Positions 35,333-44,130 of a stretch of DNA of 64,000 nucleotides are shown piece by piece. The translations under genes were made by a program, and so were the position numbers. A model generated the notes under the pieces. The model was not told the origin of the DNA and made no database searches. It saw only the letters and a program-made list of their open reading frames with translations. Numbering within the stretch: the stretch's first letter is position 1; each line of letters starts with the position of its first letter. The stretch is taken from the NCBI RefSeq assembly GCF_013408535.1, contig NZ_JACBZA010000001.1:6284850-6348849 (forward strand), given 5' to 3'. The stretch comes from Actinopolymorpha cephalotaxi (GTDB taxonomy: Bacteria > Actinomycetota > Actinomycetes > Propionibacteriales > Actinopolymorphaceae).

Positions 35333-37176
35333 CGATGCCGGCTCTCCCTGTGCGGGACACGTCGAGAGGGAACCTCTCCCGGCGGCGGCTGCTGGAACTC
35401 GTCGGCCTCGGTGCCGTGGGAACGGCAGCAGCGGCCGGCACGGCTGCCTGCGCCGCCGAGCCACGCGGCCAGGGCGGTGACGGGAAGTCCGGGAAGGCGC
35501 AGGAGTTCCACGGCGCCTGGCCCTACCAGGTGCCGCCGAAGGGCCACTTCAACCTGATGTCGGGCGTCACCGACGCGATCGGGCTGGGCATGTACCTCGA
35601 CCTGATCTTCCTTCCGGGCGGGATGTGGTACTGGAAGGAACAGAAGTGGGAACCCCTGCTGGGGCAGAAGTGGGGGTTCGAGGAGAAGACCAGCACCTTC
35701 TTGTACACGATCAAGGACGGGCTCACCTGGAACGACGGTTCGCCGATCACCAGCCAGGACGTGCTGTCGACCTTCTGGTGCCGGCGGGTGATGCGGCAGT
35801 CGGAGTGGGAGTTCGTGACCAAGCTGGAGGCCGCGGACGAGCGCACCGTGGTGTTCACCATGAACAACCCGTCGACGGTGGTGGAGCGGTACGTCGTGCG
35901 AGCGGCGGTGTTCCCGCACGCGATGTACGGAGGTTTCGCCAAGCGGGCAACGGATCTCTTTTCCGGCGGCGGGAGCCTGGACGACGCGGACGGGAAGAAG
36001 CTCAACGAGGAGTTGCAGGCGTACCGGCCGAAGAACCCGGAGAAGGAGGTGCTCACCAGCGGCCCCTTCCGCTACGACTTCAATAGCATCACCAACGCCC
36101 AGCTCACGCTACGCAAGAACGACAAAGGATGGGGAGCGGACCGGATCAACTTCGACACGATCACGGTCTTCAACGGCGAGACGACCGACGTCACGCCGGT
36201 GGTGCTGGCGAAGAACGTCGACTACGCGACGCACGGCTTCCCGACCGCGACCGAGAAGGAGCTGCTCAGCAAGGGCTTTCGGATCATTCGCCCGCCGACC
36301 TACGCCGGCGGCGGGCTGTTCCTCAACCTGGACAAGCTTCCCGAGTTCCGCGACGTCCGTGCCCGGCAGGGTCTGGCGCACGCGATCGACCGCCGGCTGG
36401 CCGCCGAGGTCGGCGGCGACTCCTACAAGCCCGTACAGCTGATGGCCGGGTTCTCCGACATCCTGGTGCCCCAGTGGCTCTCCGACGCCGACCAGGCACG
36501 GCTGAACCACTACGAGCACGACCAGGACCAGGCGGCGTCGATCCTGACGGCCGCGGGCTGGACCAGGCGCGGAGGGAAATGGCTCACCCCGCAGGGGAAA
36601 CCGGCCACCTACGAGATCAACTATCCCGCTGAGTACTTCGACTACGTGGCCGCGGCGCAGAGCATCACCCGGCAGCTCAAGAAGTTCGGCATCCAGCTCA
36701 ACATGCGGGGTGTGACGTTCACCCAGCAGCCGATCGACCTGGACAAGGGGCGGTTCGAGTTCGCCATGCAGGGCTGGGGTGCGTCCAGTGCGCCGCATCC
36801 GCACTTCTCCTTCGTGGCCGCGTTCTTCACCCACAACATCCCGATCGCCGCCAACCAGGGCGGCAAGGGAATCGCGTTCCCGCTGACCCAGAACACCAAG
36901 GCGTTCGGGAAGGTCGACCTGGAGAAGGTGGTGCACGACGCCGGTGCCGGGCTGGACGAGAAGAAGCAGCGGCAGAACGTTGCGATCGCCGCGCGGGCGT
37001 TCAACGAACTGCTCCCGATCATCCCGATCGAGGAGCGCTACGGGAACAACCCTGCCCTGCAGGGCGTACGCGTGAAGGAGTGGCCTCCGGACAGTGACCC
37101 GATCATGCTGAACGCGCCGTACGCCGACAACTTCACCACCCTGCTGATGTTCAAGGGCAAGCTCCAGCCGGCCTGA
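35329..37176 (+). CDS. Family-5 ABC transporter substrate-binding lipoprotein (Tat)
   Basis: A 615-residue DppA/OppA-type binding protein. LSRRRLLELVGLGAVGTAAA and lipobox TAAC mark a Tat lipoprotein. TFLYTIKDGLTWNDGSPITSQD and VRARQGLAHAIDRRLAAEVG are the usual landmarks. No permease or ATPase genes are present. It is translationally coupled to the PhyH gene, so the dioxygenase may act on what this protein captures. A 13-bp hairpin terminator follows. Confidence 0.87.
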   Translation: MTMPALPVRDTSRGNLSRRRLLELVGLGAVGTAAAAGTAACAAEPRGQGGDGKSGKAQEFHGAWPYQVPPKGHFNLMSGVTDAIGLGMYLDLIFLPGGMWYWKEQKWEPLLGQKWGFEEKTSTFLYTIKDGLTWNDGSPITSQDVLSTFWCRRVMRQSEWEFVTKLEAADERTVVFTMNNPSTVVERYVVRAAVFPHAMYGGFAKRATDLFSGGGSLDDADGKKLNEELQAYRPKNPEKEVLTSGPFRYDFNSITNAQLTLRKNDKGWGADRINFDTITVFNGETTDVTPVVLAKNVDYATHGFPTATEKELLSKGFRIIRPPTYAGGGLFLNLDKLPEFRDVRARQGLAHAIDRRLAAEVGGDSYKPVQLMAGFSDILVPQWLSDADQARLNHYEHDQDQAASILTAAGWTRRGGKWLTPQGKPATYEINYPAEYFDYVAAAQSITRQLKKFGIQLNMRGVTFTQQPIDLDKGRFEFAMQGWGASSAPHPHFSFVAAFFTHNIPIAANQGGKGIAFPLTQNTKAFGKVDLEKVVHDAGAGLDEKKQRQNVAIAARAFNELLPIIPIEERYGNNPALQGVRVKEWPPDSDPIMLNAPYADNFTTLLMFKGKLQPA

Positions 37177-37191
37177 GCACGTCGGGTGTAC

Positions 37192-37225
37192 GGGTCGGGT
37201 GCTCGCACGGGGGAGCACCCGACCC
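37192..37225 (+). terminator. Hairpin terminator
   Basis: A perfect 13-bp stem (GGGTCGGGTGCTC with GAGCACCCGACCC) and an 8-nt loop, 15 bp after the binding-protein stop. No T-run. Confidence 0.75.
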
Positions 37226-37349
37226 CGGGTGGCGCGGGCGCGACGGATCCTGGCGGAGTTAGGCCTCGGCGGGCCGGGACCTCGGTGTGGCTCAACCTCG
37301 TTCTAGGGTGGACGTTTCACACCTGGGCAGGAAGGAAGTTGCCGCGCCG

Positions 37350-38498
37350 ATGATCGAGCCGTTCACGATCGAGATTTCACAGTCGGCCCTGGACGATCTG
37401 CGCCGGCGGCTGGCGCGGACGCGCTGGCCCGAACCCGAACCGGTGGGCGACTGGTCGCAGGGTGTGCCGTTGCGGCAGTTGCAGGAGCTGTGTGCGTACT
37501 GGGCGGACGGCTACGACTGGCGCGCGACGGAACGCCGGCTCAACGCGATCCCGCAGTTCCGCACCGAGATCGACGGTGTGCAGATCCACTTCCTGCACGT
37601 GCGGTCGCCGCGCCCGGACGCGACGCCGCTGGTGCTCACTCACGGCTGGCCGGGCTCGTTCTGCGAGTTCGAGCAGGCGATCGGACCGCTCACCGATCCC
37701 GAGCGGCACGGCGGGGATCCCGCCGACGCCTTCGATGTCGTGGTGCCCTCGCTGCCCGGCTACGCGTTCAGTGGTACGCCGTCCACGACCGCCTGGGGCA
37801 TCCACCGCATCGCCCGCGCCTGGTGTGAGCTGATGACCCGCCTCGGTTACGACCGCTTCGTCGCGGCCGGCAGTGACTGGGGCACCAGCATCTCGACCAG
37901 CATCGCCCTGCAGCGACCGGACCGGCTGCTCGGGCTGCACCTCGTGCCCCCGCTGGCCGCGCCCGACCGCGATGCGCCCGATCTCACCGACGCCGAGCGC
38001 TCGGCCCTGGACGACCTCGACGAGCGCACCCGAACGGGAAGCGGCTACTCCGCGATGCACAGCACCCGGCCGCAGACCGTGGGGTACGGCCTGGTCGACT
38101 CACCGTCCGGCCTGGCCGGGTGGATCGGGGAGAAGCTGTGGCTGTGGGCCGATCGGAGCAGCGGCGGCCTCACTCGTGACCAGATGCTCGACGACCTGAG
38201 CATCTACTGGTTCACCGGTACGGCGGCGTCCTCGGCCCGGCTGTACTGGGAGAGCATCGACGAGGTGGCCCCGTGGTTCACCTCCGCCACCGCCGACACC
38301 ATCGCCGTCCCCACCGGGGCCAGCGTGTTTCCGGCGGAGGCGCCGCGCCCGTCCCGCCGCTGGGCCGAGCGCAGGTTCACCAACATCGTCCACTGGAGCG
38401 AACCGCCGCGCGGTGGGCACTTCGGGGCGTGGGAGCAGCCCGGGCTGTTCGTCGCGGACGTACGTGCCACCGCCCGCGCCCTGCGCCGCACGTCGTGA
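37350..38498 (+). CDS. Epoxide hydrolase (alpha/beta hydrolase with EHN domain)
   Basis: A 382-residue hydrolase. The first 110 residues are the epoxide-hydrolase N-terminal domain (FTIEISQSALDDLRRRLART, WADGYDWRATERRLNAIPQF). LVLTHGWPGSFCEFEQ is the oxyanion segment. AAGSDWGTSISTSIALQ carries the nucleophilic Asp. GGHFGAWEQP near the end carries the catalytic His. It resembles juvenile-hormone-epoxide-hydrolase-like bacterial enzymes; the natural substrate is unknown. A GGAAGGAAG lies upstream of the ATG at 37350. Confidence 0.9.
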   Translation: MIEPFTIEISQSALDDLRRRLARTRWPEPEPVGDWSQGVPLRQLQELCAYWADGYDWRATERRLNAIPQFRTEIDGVQIHFLHVRSPRPDATPLVLTHGWPGSFCEFEQAIGPLTDPERHGGDPADAFDVVVPSLPGYAFSGTPSTTAWGIHRIARAWCELMTRLGYDRFVAAGSDWGTSISTSIALQRPDRLLGLHLVPPLAAPDRDAPDLTDAERSALDDLDERTRTGSGYSAMHSTRPQTVGYGLVDSPSGLAGWIGEKLWLWADRSSGGLTRDQMLDDLSIYWFTGTAASSARLYWESIDEVAPWFTSATADTIAVPTGASVFPAEAPRPSRRWAERRFTNIVHWSEPPRGGHFGAWEQPGLFVADVRATARALRRTS

Positions 38499-38568
38499 GG
38501 GTGTCCGGCGGTCCCGGCCCGGCGCAATCCGGTTGCCTGCCGCACCCGGCTCCCGGCAGGGTGGCCGG

Positions 38569-38994
38569 ATGACTCTCACCATTCAGTGCGTCGTCGTCGA
38601 TTCGGCGGACCCCGGCCGGCTGGCCACCTTCTGGGAGGCGGCCCTCGGCTGGCGGCGTACCCACGACACTCCCAACGAGGTTGCCCTGGAACCCCCCGCC
38701 GGCTCGATCTGGGACTGCGTGGCGCCGGATCTGCTGTTCGTACGGGTGCCGGACGAGAGGGCAGGCAAGAACAGGTTGCACCTCGACCTGCGCCCGGAGG
38801 GCCAGGCCGCCGAGGTGGCACGGCTGGAGTCGCTGGGTGCGTCCCGGGCTGAGGTAGGTCAGGACGCGGATGCCTCGTGGGTGGTGATGACCGACCCGGA
38901 GGGCAACGAGTTCTGCGTCCTCCGGCCTTTCACCGCCGAGCAGAGCGCCGAACTCGCCCGCATCCGCGCCGCCCGCACGTCCGCCGACGATTAG
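38569..38994 (+). CDS. VOC family (glyoxalase-like) protein
   Basis: A 141-residue protein with two beta-alpha-beta-beta-beta halves. IQCVVVDSADPGRLATFWEAALGW starts the first and NRLHLDLRPEGQAAEVARLESLG the second. WVVMTDPEGNEFCVL is the typical closing strand. Members bind metal and act as dioxygenases, glyoxalases or resistance proteins; this one cannot be placed further. It ends 20 bp from the convergent Gfo/Idh/MocA gene. Confidence 0.85.
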   Translation: MTLTIQCVVVDSADPGRLATFWEAALGWRRTHDTPNEVALEPPAGSIWDCVAPDLLFVRVPDERAGKNRLHLDLRPEGQAAEVARLESLGASRAEVGQDADASWVVMTDPEGNEFCVLRPFTAEQSAELARIRAARTSADD

Positions 38995-39014
38995 TGCCGC
39001 AACGACGCTCGGGT

Positions 39015-39983
39015 TCAGTCCCCGCGTAGAGCAGCCTGGGCGAGGATCCGGTCGGCGACGTCCATCGTCTTCACGGCATCCCGGAACGGCGAGCTCGTCA
39101 GCTCCCGTCCGGCCAGCAGCGAGTCGACGAACTCGCGGTTCTTCTGCCGGAACCCGCCGAAAACATGGAGCTCCTCGCTGCCGGCCACCGAGCGGGCGTC
39201 GTACTCCACCGGCTCGATCTCGCCGTCGGCGTACAACTGCGCACCGGTCTCCGGGTCGGCGTCGCAGGCGATGCTCGCAGCGTGCATCTGGACGCGGAAC
39301 ACCCGGCGCCCACTGGCCCAGTTGCACAGCATCACGCCGGTCGCGCCGGTGCTGAAGTGCAGCGTGGCGGTGATCCAGTTGATGTCGGGTACGCCGATCC
39401 GCCCGCAGCGACTCTCGATCCCTTCGACGTCCCCACCGCAGATCCAGCGCAACGTGTCGATGACGTGTACGCCGTCGTCGAGCATCCGGTCGCGCGGTGA
39501 CCAGAACGGCCGCGGGTCGCACTTGTAGAACTCGCACACCGCGTGCACGATCGGCCCGCGTTCCAGGCACGCGTCCCGCAGCTTCGACAGCAGTGGGCTG
39601 GTACGCCGTTGGAAGCTCACCTGGGTGATCGCGCCGTGCTCCTCGGCGAGGGTCGCCAGCATCTGGGCCTGGTGGCGGCTGAGGCCGAGCGGCTTCTCCA
39701 CATAGAGGTTGAGCCCCTGTTGCAGGCACCACACCCAGACGTCGTACATCAGGTGCGGCTGGCCGACCGCGTACACCCCGTCGGGCGCGGTCTCCTCCAC
39801 CATCTGCCGGTAGTCGGCGTAGCGCCCCTCGATCCCGTAGCGGTCCGCGACGCTGTCCAGCCGTTGCCGGTCGAGGTCGCAGGCGCCGACGATGCCGACG
39901 TTCGGGAACGACGCCAGGGAAGGAAGATGCACTCGCTGGGTCATGGCGCCGAGTCCGATCAGCGCCACCTTCGTGTCACTCAT
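39015..39983 (-). CDS. Gfo/Idh/MocA family oxidoreductase
   Basis: A 322-residue NAD(P)-dependent sugar or inositol dehydrogenase. The Rossmann start is VALIGLGAMTQRVHLPSLA. NLYVEKPLGLSRHQA holds the EKP motif with the catalytic-type Lys. DDGVHVIDTLRWICGG carries the His that follows in this family. Divergent from a TIM-barrel isomerase 99 bp away, a common pairing in catabolism of oxidised sugars or inositols. Confidence 0.9.
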   Translation of the reverse strand: MSDTKVALIGLGAMTQRVHLPSLASFPNVGIVGACDLDRQRLDSVADRYGIEGRYADYRQMVEETAPDGVYAVGQPHLMYDVWVWCLQQGLNLYVEKPLGLSRHQAQMLATLAEEHGAITQVSFQRRTSPLLSKLRDACLERGPIVHAVCEFYKCDPRPFWSPRDRMLDDGVHVIDTLRWICGGDVEGIESRCGRIGVPDINWITATLHFSTGATGVMLCNWASGRRVFRVQMHAASIACDADPETGAQLYADGEIEPVEYDARSVAGSEELHVFGGFRQKNREFVDSLLAGRELTSSPFRDAVKTMDVADRILAQAALRGD

Positions 39984-40082
39984 GCCGTGCCTCGCCGCCT
40001 GACTGCCGGGCAGGGACTGGCAGGCCCAGTCCCTGACATGTAAGGGTTTCGGATGGCCATGCCGGCTGGAGGAGACCATCTG

Positions 40083-40907
40083 ATGCGCACAGTGTTGTTC
40101 ACCAAGCTGTTCGGGTCCCGCGGACTGGACGAGATCGGACCCACCGTGGCCGACCTCGGCTTCGACGGCGTCGACCTGCTGATCCGGCCGGGCTTCTCGG
40201 TGACCCCGGACGAGGCGGACCGGTTGCCGCGCGCCGTGGCCGACCTGCGGGCGCTCGGTCTCGACGTGCCGATGGCGACGACCGACCTCACCGACCCGGC
40301 GAACTTCCCCACCGCGAAGGTGTTCGGCGCGTGCGCGGAGGCCGGAGTCGGCCTGATCCGGCTGGGCTACTGGAACTACGACGGGTCCCGTCCGTACGAC
40401 GGCATCCGAGACCAGGCGCGGCGCGACCTCGACGAGCTCGAACGCCTCGCCGCGTCGTACGGCGTCGGTCTGGCGATCCAGTTGCACGGCGGCACGATCC
40501 ACTCCTCCGGAGCGCTCACCCGGGTGCTGCTGGAGGGCCGCGACCCGGCGGCGGTCAGTGCCTACCCCGACCCCGGGAACCAGGTGGTCCAGGACGGCCG
40601 GGAGGACTGGCGGCTGACGTTCGACGTGCTGCGGCCCTGGCTGCGGTGTGTCGGGGTGAAGAACGGCGGCTGGTTCGCGGGCGGCACCCTGGACAGCGGC
40701 GCGCGGGCCTGGCAGTCGGACTGGCTCGGCCTCGCCGACGGCATGGTGCCGTGGCCGGAGATCCTGGACCACCTGCGTACGACCGGATTCGACGGACTGC
40801 TGTCGTTCCACAGCCACTACGAACTGCCGTACGAGCAGGTGCTCGACCAGACCCGCACCGACCTGCGGTTCGTCCGGAGATGTCTGGAACGGGCCGAGGC
40901 GAGCTGA
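40083..40907 (+). CDS. Sugar phosphate isomerase/epimerase family TIM-barrel protein
   Basis: A 274-residue xylose-isomerase-like barrel. VADLGFDGVDLLIRPG, GVGLAIQLHGGTI, PDPGNQVVQDG and FDGLLSFHSHYEL mark the metal-site strands. It probably isomerises or epimerises a keto-sugar made by the divergent dehydrogenase. GGAGGAG lies about 8 nt before the ATG at 40083; an earlier ATG at 40053 would lie ahead of that site and is rejected. Confidence 0.85.
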   Translation: MRTVLFTKLFGSRGLDEIGPTVADLGFDGVDLLIRPGFSVTPDEADRLPRAVADLRALGLDVPMATTDLTDPANFPTAKVFGACAEAGVGLIRLGYWNYDGSRPYDGIRDQARRDLDELERLAASYGVGLAIQLHGGTIHSSGALTRVLLEGRDPAAVSAYPDPGNQVVQDGREDWRLTFDVLRPWLRCVGVKNGGWFAGGTLDSGARAWQSDWLGLADGMVPWPEILDHLRTTGFDGLLSFHSHYELPYEQVLDQTRTDLRFVRRCLERAEAS

Positions 40908-40938
40908 CCGGCGTTCTCCCGGCGGGCGCAACCACCAG

Positions 40939-40984
40939 TTGACGCAACCGTACGGTTGCCATACAGTGGCAACCGTACGGTTGC
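40939..40984 (+). promoter_or_regulatory. Promoter with two ArsR-type operators
   Basis: TTGACG (40939-40944) and TACAGT (40962-40967) are spaced exactly 17 bp. Two copies of the perfect palindrome GCAACCGTACGGTTGC (40944-40959 and 40969-40984) fill the spacer and cover the start region, 25 bp centre to centre. The operon downstream ends in an ArsR-type repressor, the obvious ligand for these sites. Confidence 0.85.
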
Positions 40985-41003
40985 CACTGACTGGAGGTTG
41001 CAC

Positions 41004-41435
41004 ATGAGCTTTCCCGATCACATCGAGCGGACCGTCGAGGTCGCTCACCCGCCGGCCAAGGTGTGGGCGGCCCTCACCACCGCCGAGGGTCTGGGTGCCT
41101 GGTTCGGCAATCAGGCGACGATCGACCTGCGTCCCGGCGGATCGGCGCAGATGACGTGGGACGGCGGACAGAAAGCCGACCTACGGGTAGAGCGGGTGGA
41201 GGAGCCGAAGGTGTTCGGCTATACCTGGCAGATCTCCGGACTTCCCGAGGACGATCCGCGTCGCACCTACGTCGAGTTCACGCTCGAACCCACCGCGGCG
41301 GGCACCCGGCTCACCGTGGTCGAGAGCGGCTTCGCCCAGCTGCCCGACGACGCCTACGACGCGGCGTACAAGGGCAACATCGAGGGCTGGGCGCACGAAC
41401 TGGGCGAACTCGTCGACTACCTCGATGCGGCCTGA
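41004..41435 (+). CDS. SRPBCC (AHSA1-like) domain protein
   Basis: A 143-residue hydrophobic-pocket protein. HIERTVEVAHPPAKVWAALT and the middle strand VFGYTWQISGLPEDD match the AHSA1/START-like family often paired with ArsR regulators. Function unknown; relatives bind lipids or small aromatics. GGAGG lies 6 nt before the ATG. Its last 11 bp overlap the arsR-like start, so the two are translationally coupled under the twin-operator promoter. Confidence 0.88.
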   Translation: MSFPDHIERTVEVAHPPAKVWAALTTAEGLGAWFGNQATIDLRPGGSAQMTWDGGQKADLRVERVEEPKVFGYTWQISGLPEDDPRRTYVEFTLEPTAAGTRLTVVESGFAQLPDDAYDAAYKGNIEGWAHELGELVDYLDAA

Positions 41436-41787
41436 ACCCGCCGACATCGAGGCCACCGCCGAGCAGGTGTTCGTCGCCCTGGCCGACCCGACCCGGCGCG
41501 CCATTCTGGCGGAGCTGGCCTCGGCGGGCCCGGCCACGGGGACGGACCTGGCCGACCGGCTGCCGATCACCAGGCAGGCGATCGCCAAACACCTTGCCCT
41601 GTTGACCGACGCGGGTCTGGTGACCGCCGAGGCGGGCGAACGCCGACGGGTGCGGTACCGCCTGCGTTCCGCGCCGATGCAGGTGGCCCAGCAGTTCCTG
41701 GCCGCCCTGGCCCGCGACTGGGACAGCCCGCTCGACGCCCTGAAGGACCACCTCGACCGAGGAGCCGGAGGACGCGAGGCGAAGTGA
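41425..41787 (+). CDS. ArsR family transcriptional regulator
   Basis: A 120-residue winged-helix repressor: VFVALADPTRRAILAELASAG, DLADRLPITRQAIAKHLALLTDAGLVTAEAGERRRVRYRL. The Cys metal ligands of arsenic-type sensors are absent, so it belongs to the non-metal group linked to SRPBCC genes. It overlaps the preceding gene and is probably autoregulated through the two palindromes upstream. A hairpin follows its stop. Confidence 0.9.
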   Translation: MRPEPADIEATAEQVFVALADPTRRAILAELASAGPATGTDLADRLPITRQAIAKHLALLTDAGLVTAEAGERRRVRYRLRSAPMQVAQQFLAALARDWDSPLDALKDHLDRGAGGREAK

Positions 41788-41806
41788 ACACCGCAGGCCC
41801 GACCGG

Positions 41807-41836
41807 CCGCTGCCGTACGACATCGTGCGGCAGCGG
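41807..41836. terminator. Bidirectional hairpin terminator
   Basis: A 13-bp stem with one G-T pair (CCGCTGCCG...CGGCAGCGG) and an ACAT loop lies between the convergent arsR-like and cupin genes and abuts the cupin stop codon. It probably serves both directions. Confidence 0.75.
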
Positions 41837-42205
41837 TCAGTTCTCGCCGACGACCTGTCGGTCGGGGGAGGAGAACGAGACGACGAACACGGCGGTGTCC
41901 GGGCCGACGTTGCGGGCGTTGTGGGACACGCCCTGCGGGATGCTGATGGTGTCGCCGGCGCTCATCCGTACGGTCTCGTCGTCGAAGCTGTGCTCGATCG
42001 TGCCCCGCAGGACGTGCAGAACCTCGTCGCAGTTGGGGTGGTAGTGCCGGGGATTCTGCTGACCGGGGTCGATGTAACACCGGCCCACGGTCATCGTGGT
42101 GGAGTTGCCGAGCCGGCCGGACACCATCCAGACGAGGCGACCCCAGGGCGTCTGCTCGATCTCGTGGTCGGGGACGTTGGCGAGGGCGGTGGCGACGTCG
42201 GGCAT
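41837..42205 (-). CDS. Cupin domain protein
   Basis: A 122-residue single-domain cupin. RHYHPNCDEVLHVLRGTIEH is motif 1 with its His and Glu metal ligands, and GDTISIPQGVSHNARNVG motif 2 with the last His. It may bind a metal and act as a sugar-modifying or sensing protein. Its ATG overlaps the preceding dehydrogenase stop by one base (TGATG), which implies translational coupling and a shared pathway. Confidence 0.88.
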   Translation of the reverse strand: MPDVATALANVPDHEIEQTPWGRLVWMVSGRLGNSTTMTVGRCYIDPGQQNPRHYHPNCDEVLHVLRGTIEHSFDDETVRMSAGDTISIPQGVSHNARNVGPDTAVFVVSFSSPDRQVVGEN

Positions 42206-43326
42206 CAGGATGCTCCGTTCTCGTTCGGCGACGACGGGCTCAGGGGAAGGGGAAGGTCGACGAAGGCTCCGGCGGGCACGGTCCGGTAGGCCTCGAACAG
42301 CCGCATGACGGCGAGCGAGTCCTCCAGAGTCCCCTTGGTGGGTGGGGTTCCGGACAGAACGCTGTCGCAGAAGTGCAGGATCTCCGGTACGTAACCGAGG
42401 TAGAAGAGGTTCTTGTTGTAGAGCTGGCCCAGCGAGAACTCCGGCTCCCACCGCAGCGGTGCGTGGTCCTCGTCGACGACGTAGGAGGACGAACGGCCGT
42501 AGCCGAGCCGCGCGCCCCTCCGGTAGTAGGTGAGCCGGACGCTGTTGTCCACAACGACGTTGGCGTCCTGCCCGACCACCTCGACCCGCTCGAGCGGACT
42601 GGTCACCGCGCTGCCGGCGGCCAGGTGCAGCGTCCCGATCGCGCCGGAGGCGAAGCGCAGCGACGCCGTGCTGGCGCCGGAGACCGGTTCCCACTGGTAG
42701 CCGAACCCCTGCACGTCGCCCATCAGGTAGTGCAGAACCGCGCCCGGGTGGTAGATGTGGTCCAGGAAACCACGCATCGCCGCCAGGTCGTGGCGTTTCT
42801 CGAACGCGGGAAGGCTTTGCGGGTAGCGAACGCTGATCGAGGTCACCTCGCCGAACTCCGGTGCGGAGATGATCTCCTTCGTACGTTCCATCGCGGGGGT
42901 GAAGATCTTCTTCAGGCCGGTCATCACGAACCTGCCCGCCGCCGCGGACTCCTTCTGCAGTTGGTGAATCTCGGCGACCGACGCGGCAGTGGGCTTCTCC
43001 ATCCAGACGTGGGCGCCGGCCCGCATGCAGTCCAGGGCGAGGTCGGTCGCCTGGACCCGGCCGTCCTCGTCGTACGACGTGACGACGAAGACCGCGGCCG
43101 GCCGTTCACGTTCGAGCAGTTCGCGGTGGTCGGTGTAGGAACGCGGTGCCCCGAACAGCCGGGCGTAGTCCGCCGCTCGTTCACCGTCGAGGTCACACAC
43201 CGCCCGCAGGTCGACCGGCGCGTACTGGAAGGACGGGTAGACGTTGCGGTAGGAGTGGCCGCCGGCTCCGATGAAGGCGATCGGGATCCGTTCGTCGTAC
43301 TCGAACTGGTATGTGATGTGGTCCAC
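42205..43326 (-). CDS. Gfo/Idh/MocA family oxidoreductase
   Basis: A 373-residue NAD(P)-dependent dehydrogenase. IPIAFIGAGGHSYRNVYPSF is the Rossmann start and AHVWMEKPTAASVAEI the EKP motif. GFLDHIYHPGAVLHYLMGD carries the substrate-side His pair. GTG 43326 is the best available start, but an AGGAG lies only 2 nt upstream, so the true start is uncertain. It follows the methyltransferase by 5 bp and is coupled to the cupin. Confidence 0.87.
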   Translation of the reverse strand: MDHITYQFEYDERIPIAFIGAGGHSYRNVYPSFQYAPVDLRAVCDLDGERAADYARLFGAPRSYTDHRELLERERPAAVFVVTSYDEDGRVQATDLALDCMRAGAHVWMEKPTAASVAEIHQLQKESAAAGRFVMTGLKKIFTPAMERTKEIISAPEFGEVTSISVRYPQSLPAFEKRHDLAAMRGFLDHIYHPGAVLHYLMGDVQGFGYQWEPVSGASTASLRFASGAIGTLHLAAGSAVTSPLERVEVVGQDANVVVDNSVRLTYYRRGARLGYGRSSSYVVDEDHAPLRWEPEFSLGQLYNKNLFYLGYVPEILHFCDSVLSGTPPTKGTLEDSLAVMRLFEAYRTVPAGAFVDLPLPLSPSSPNENGAS

Positions 43327-43331
43327 CACTC

Positions 43332-43952
43332 CTACCGTTGCGCACCTCGTGCGCCCGCACCCCGCTTGTAGCCGGAACCGGCCGTCTCGAGTTCGGCGAA
43401 CCATCTGCCGGCCTTCGACACCGACCAGCGCCGGTGAAGACCCGCGGCGGCGCAGATCGCGTCGACCGCGTCGGCACCCACCCAGGCCCACGGAAACCAC
43501 GGCCCGGCGGACCCGGACGCATCCACCAGCCGTACCCGGTCCCGCTGCAGGCCGTACCCCGGCGGATGGGTCTCGACCAGCACGTTGCCGCCGGGTTCGA
43601 GCAGATCGGCGACGCGGCGGAGCAGCGCGGCGGGGTCCCCGCCGATCCCGATGTTCCCGTCCGCGAGCAGTACGTGCCCCCACCGGCGTTCACCCGGCAG
43701 CGGATCGAAGACACTCCGGCACAGGGCGGCCGCGCCCCTCGCGCGGGTCATCGCGACCGCCGTGGGTGAGGTGTCCACTCCGAGGGCGAGCACGCCACGC
43801 GCGGTAAGGCTCGCCGCCATCCTGCCCGGGCCGCACCCGACGTCGAGCGTCGGCCGCGAGCAGGGGTCGAGGAGGGCCGCGTCGCTCGCGCCCGCCGGTG
43901 CGAGCCAGCGGGCAAGGTCCACCGGCTCGCGGGCGCCACCGGATCGCTGCAT
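43332..43952 (-). CDS. SAM-dependent class I methyltransferase
   Basis: A 206-residue enzyme: PTLDVGCGPGRMAASLTARGVLALGVDTS is motif I with the acidic residue after strand 2, and LEPGGNVLVETHPPGYG the post-I segment. The substrate is unknown. The ATG at 43952 is preferred over one 63 nt upstream. It sits between the dehydrogenase/cupin pair, with which it is nearly contiguous, and the surface-glycan block on the other side. Confidence 0.8.
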   Translation of the reverse strand: MQRSGGAREPVDLARWLAPAGASDAALLDPCSRPTLDVGCGPGRMAASLTARGVLALGVDTSPTAVAMTRARGAAALCRSVFDPLPGERRWGHVLLADGNIGIGGDPAALLRRVADLLEPGGNVLVETHPPGYGLQRDRVRLVDASGSAGPWFPWAWVGADAVDAICAAAGLHRRWSVSKAGRWFAELETAGSGYKRGAGARGAQR

Positions 43953-44130
43953 GACGGTTTCGCCAACTGGGGCTCGCGTTCTGGGTCCGCGGTCGCGGAC
44001 GTGATCTGGGTGCACGGCGTCGAAGATAGGGCGGGAACGGCTCGGATCGGCCCGGCCGGCGCATTACCGAACGATGACGTCGCGCCCGGGTCGTGGCCTG
44101 CTCGGACCCCCGGGCGCGATGATGGAGCCC

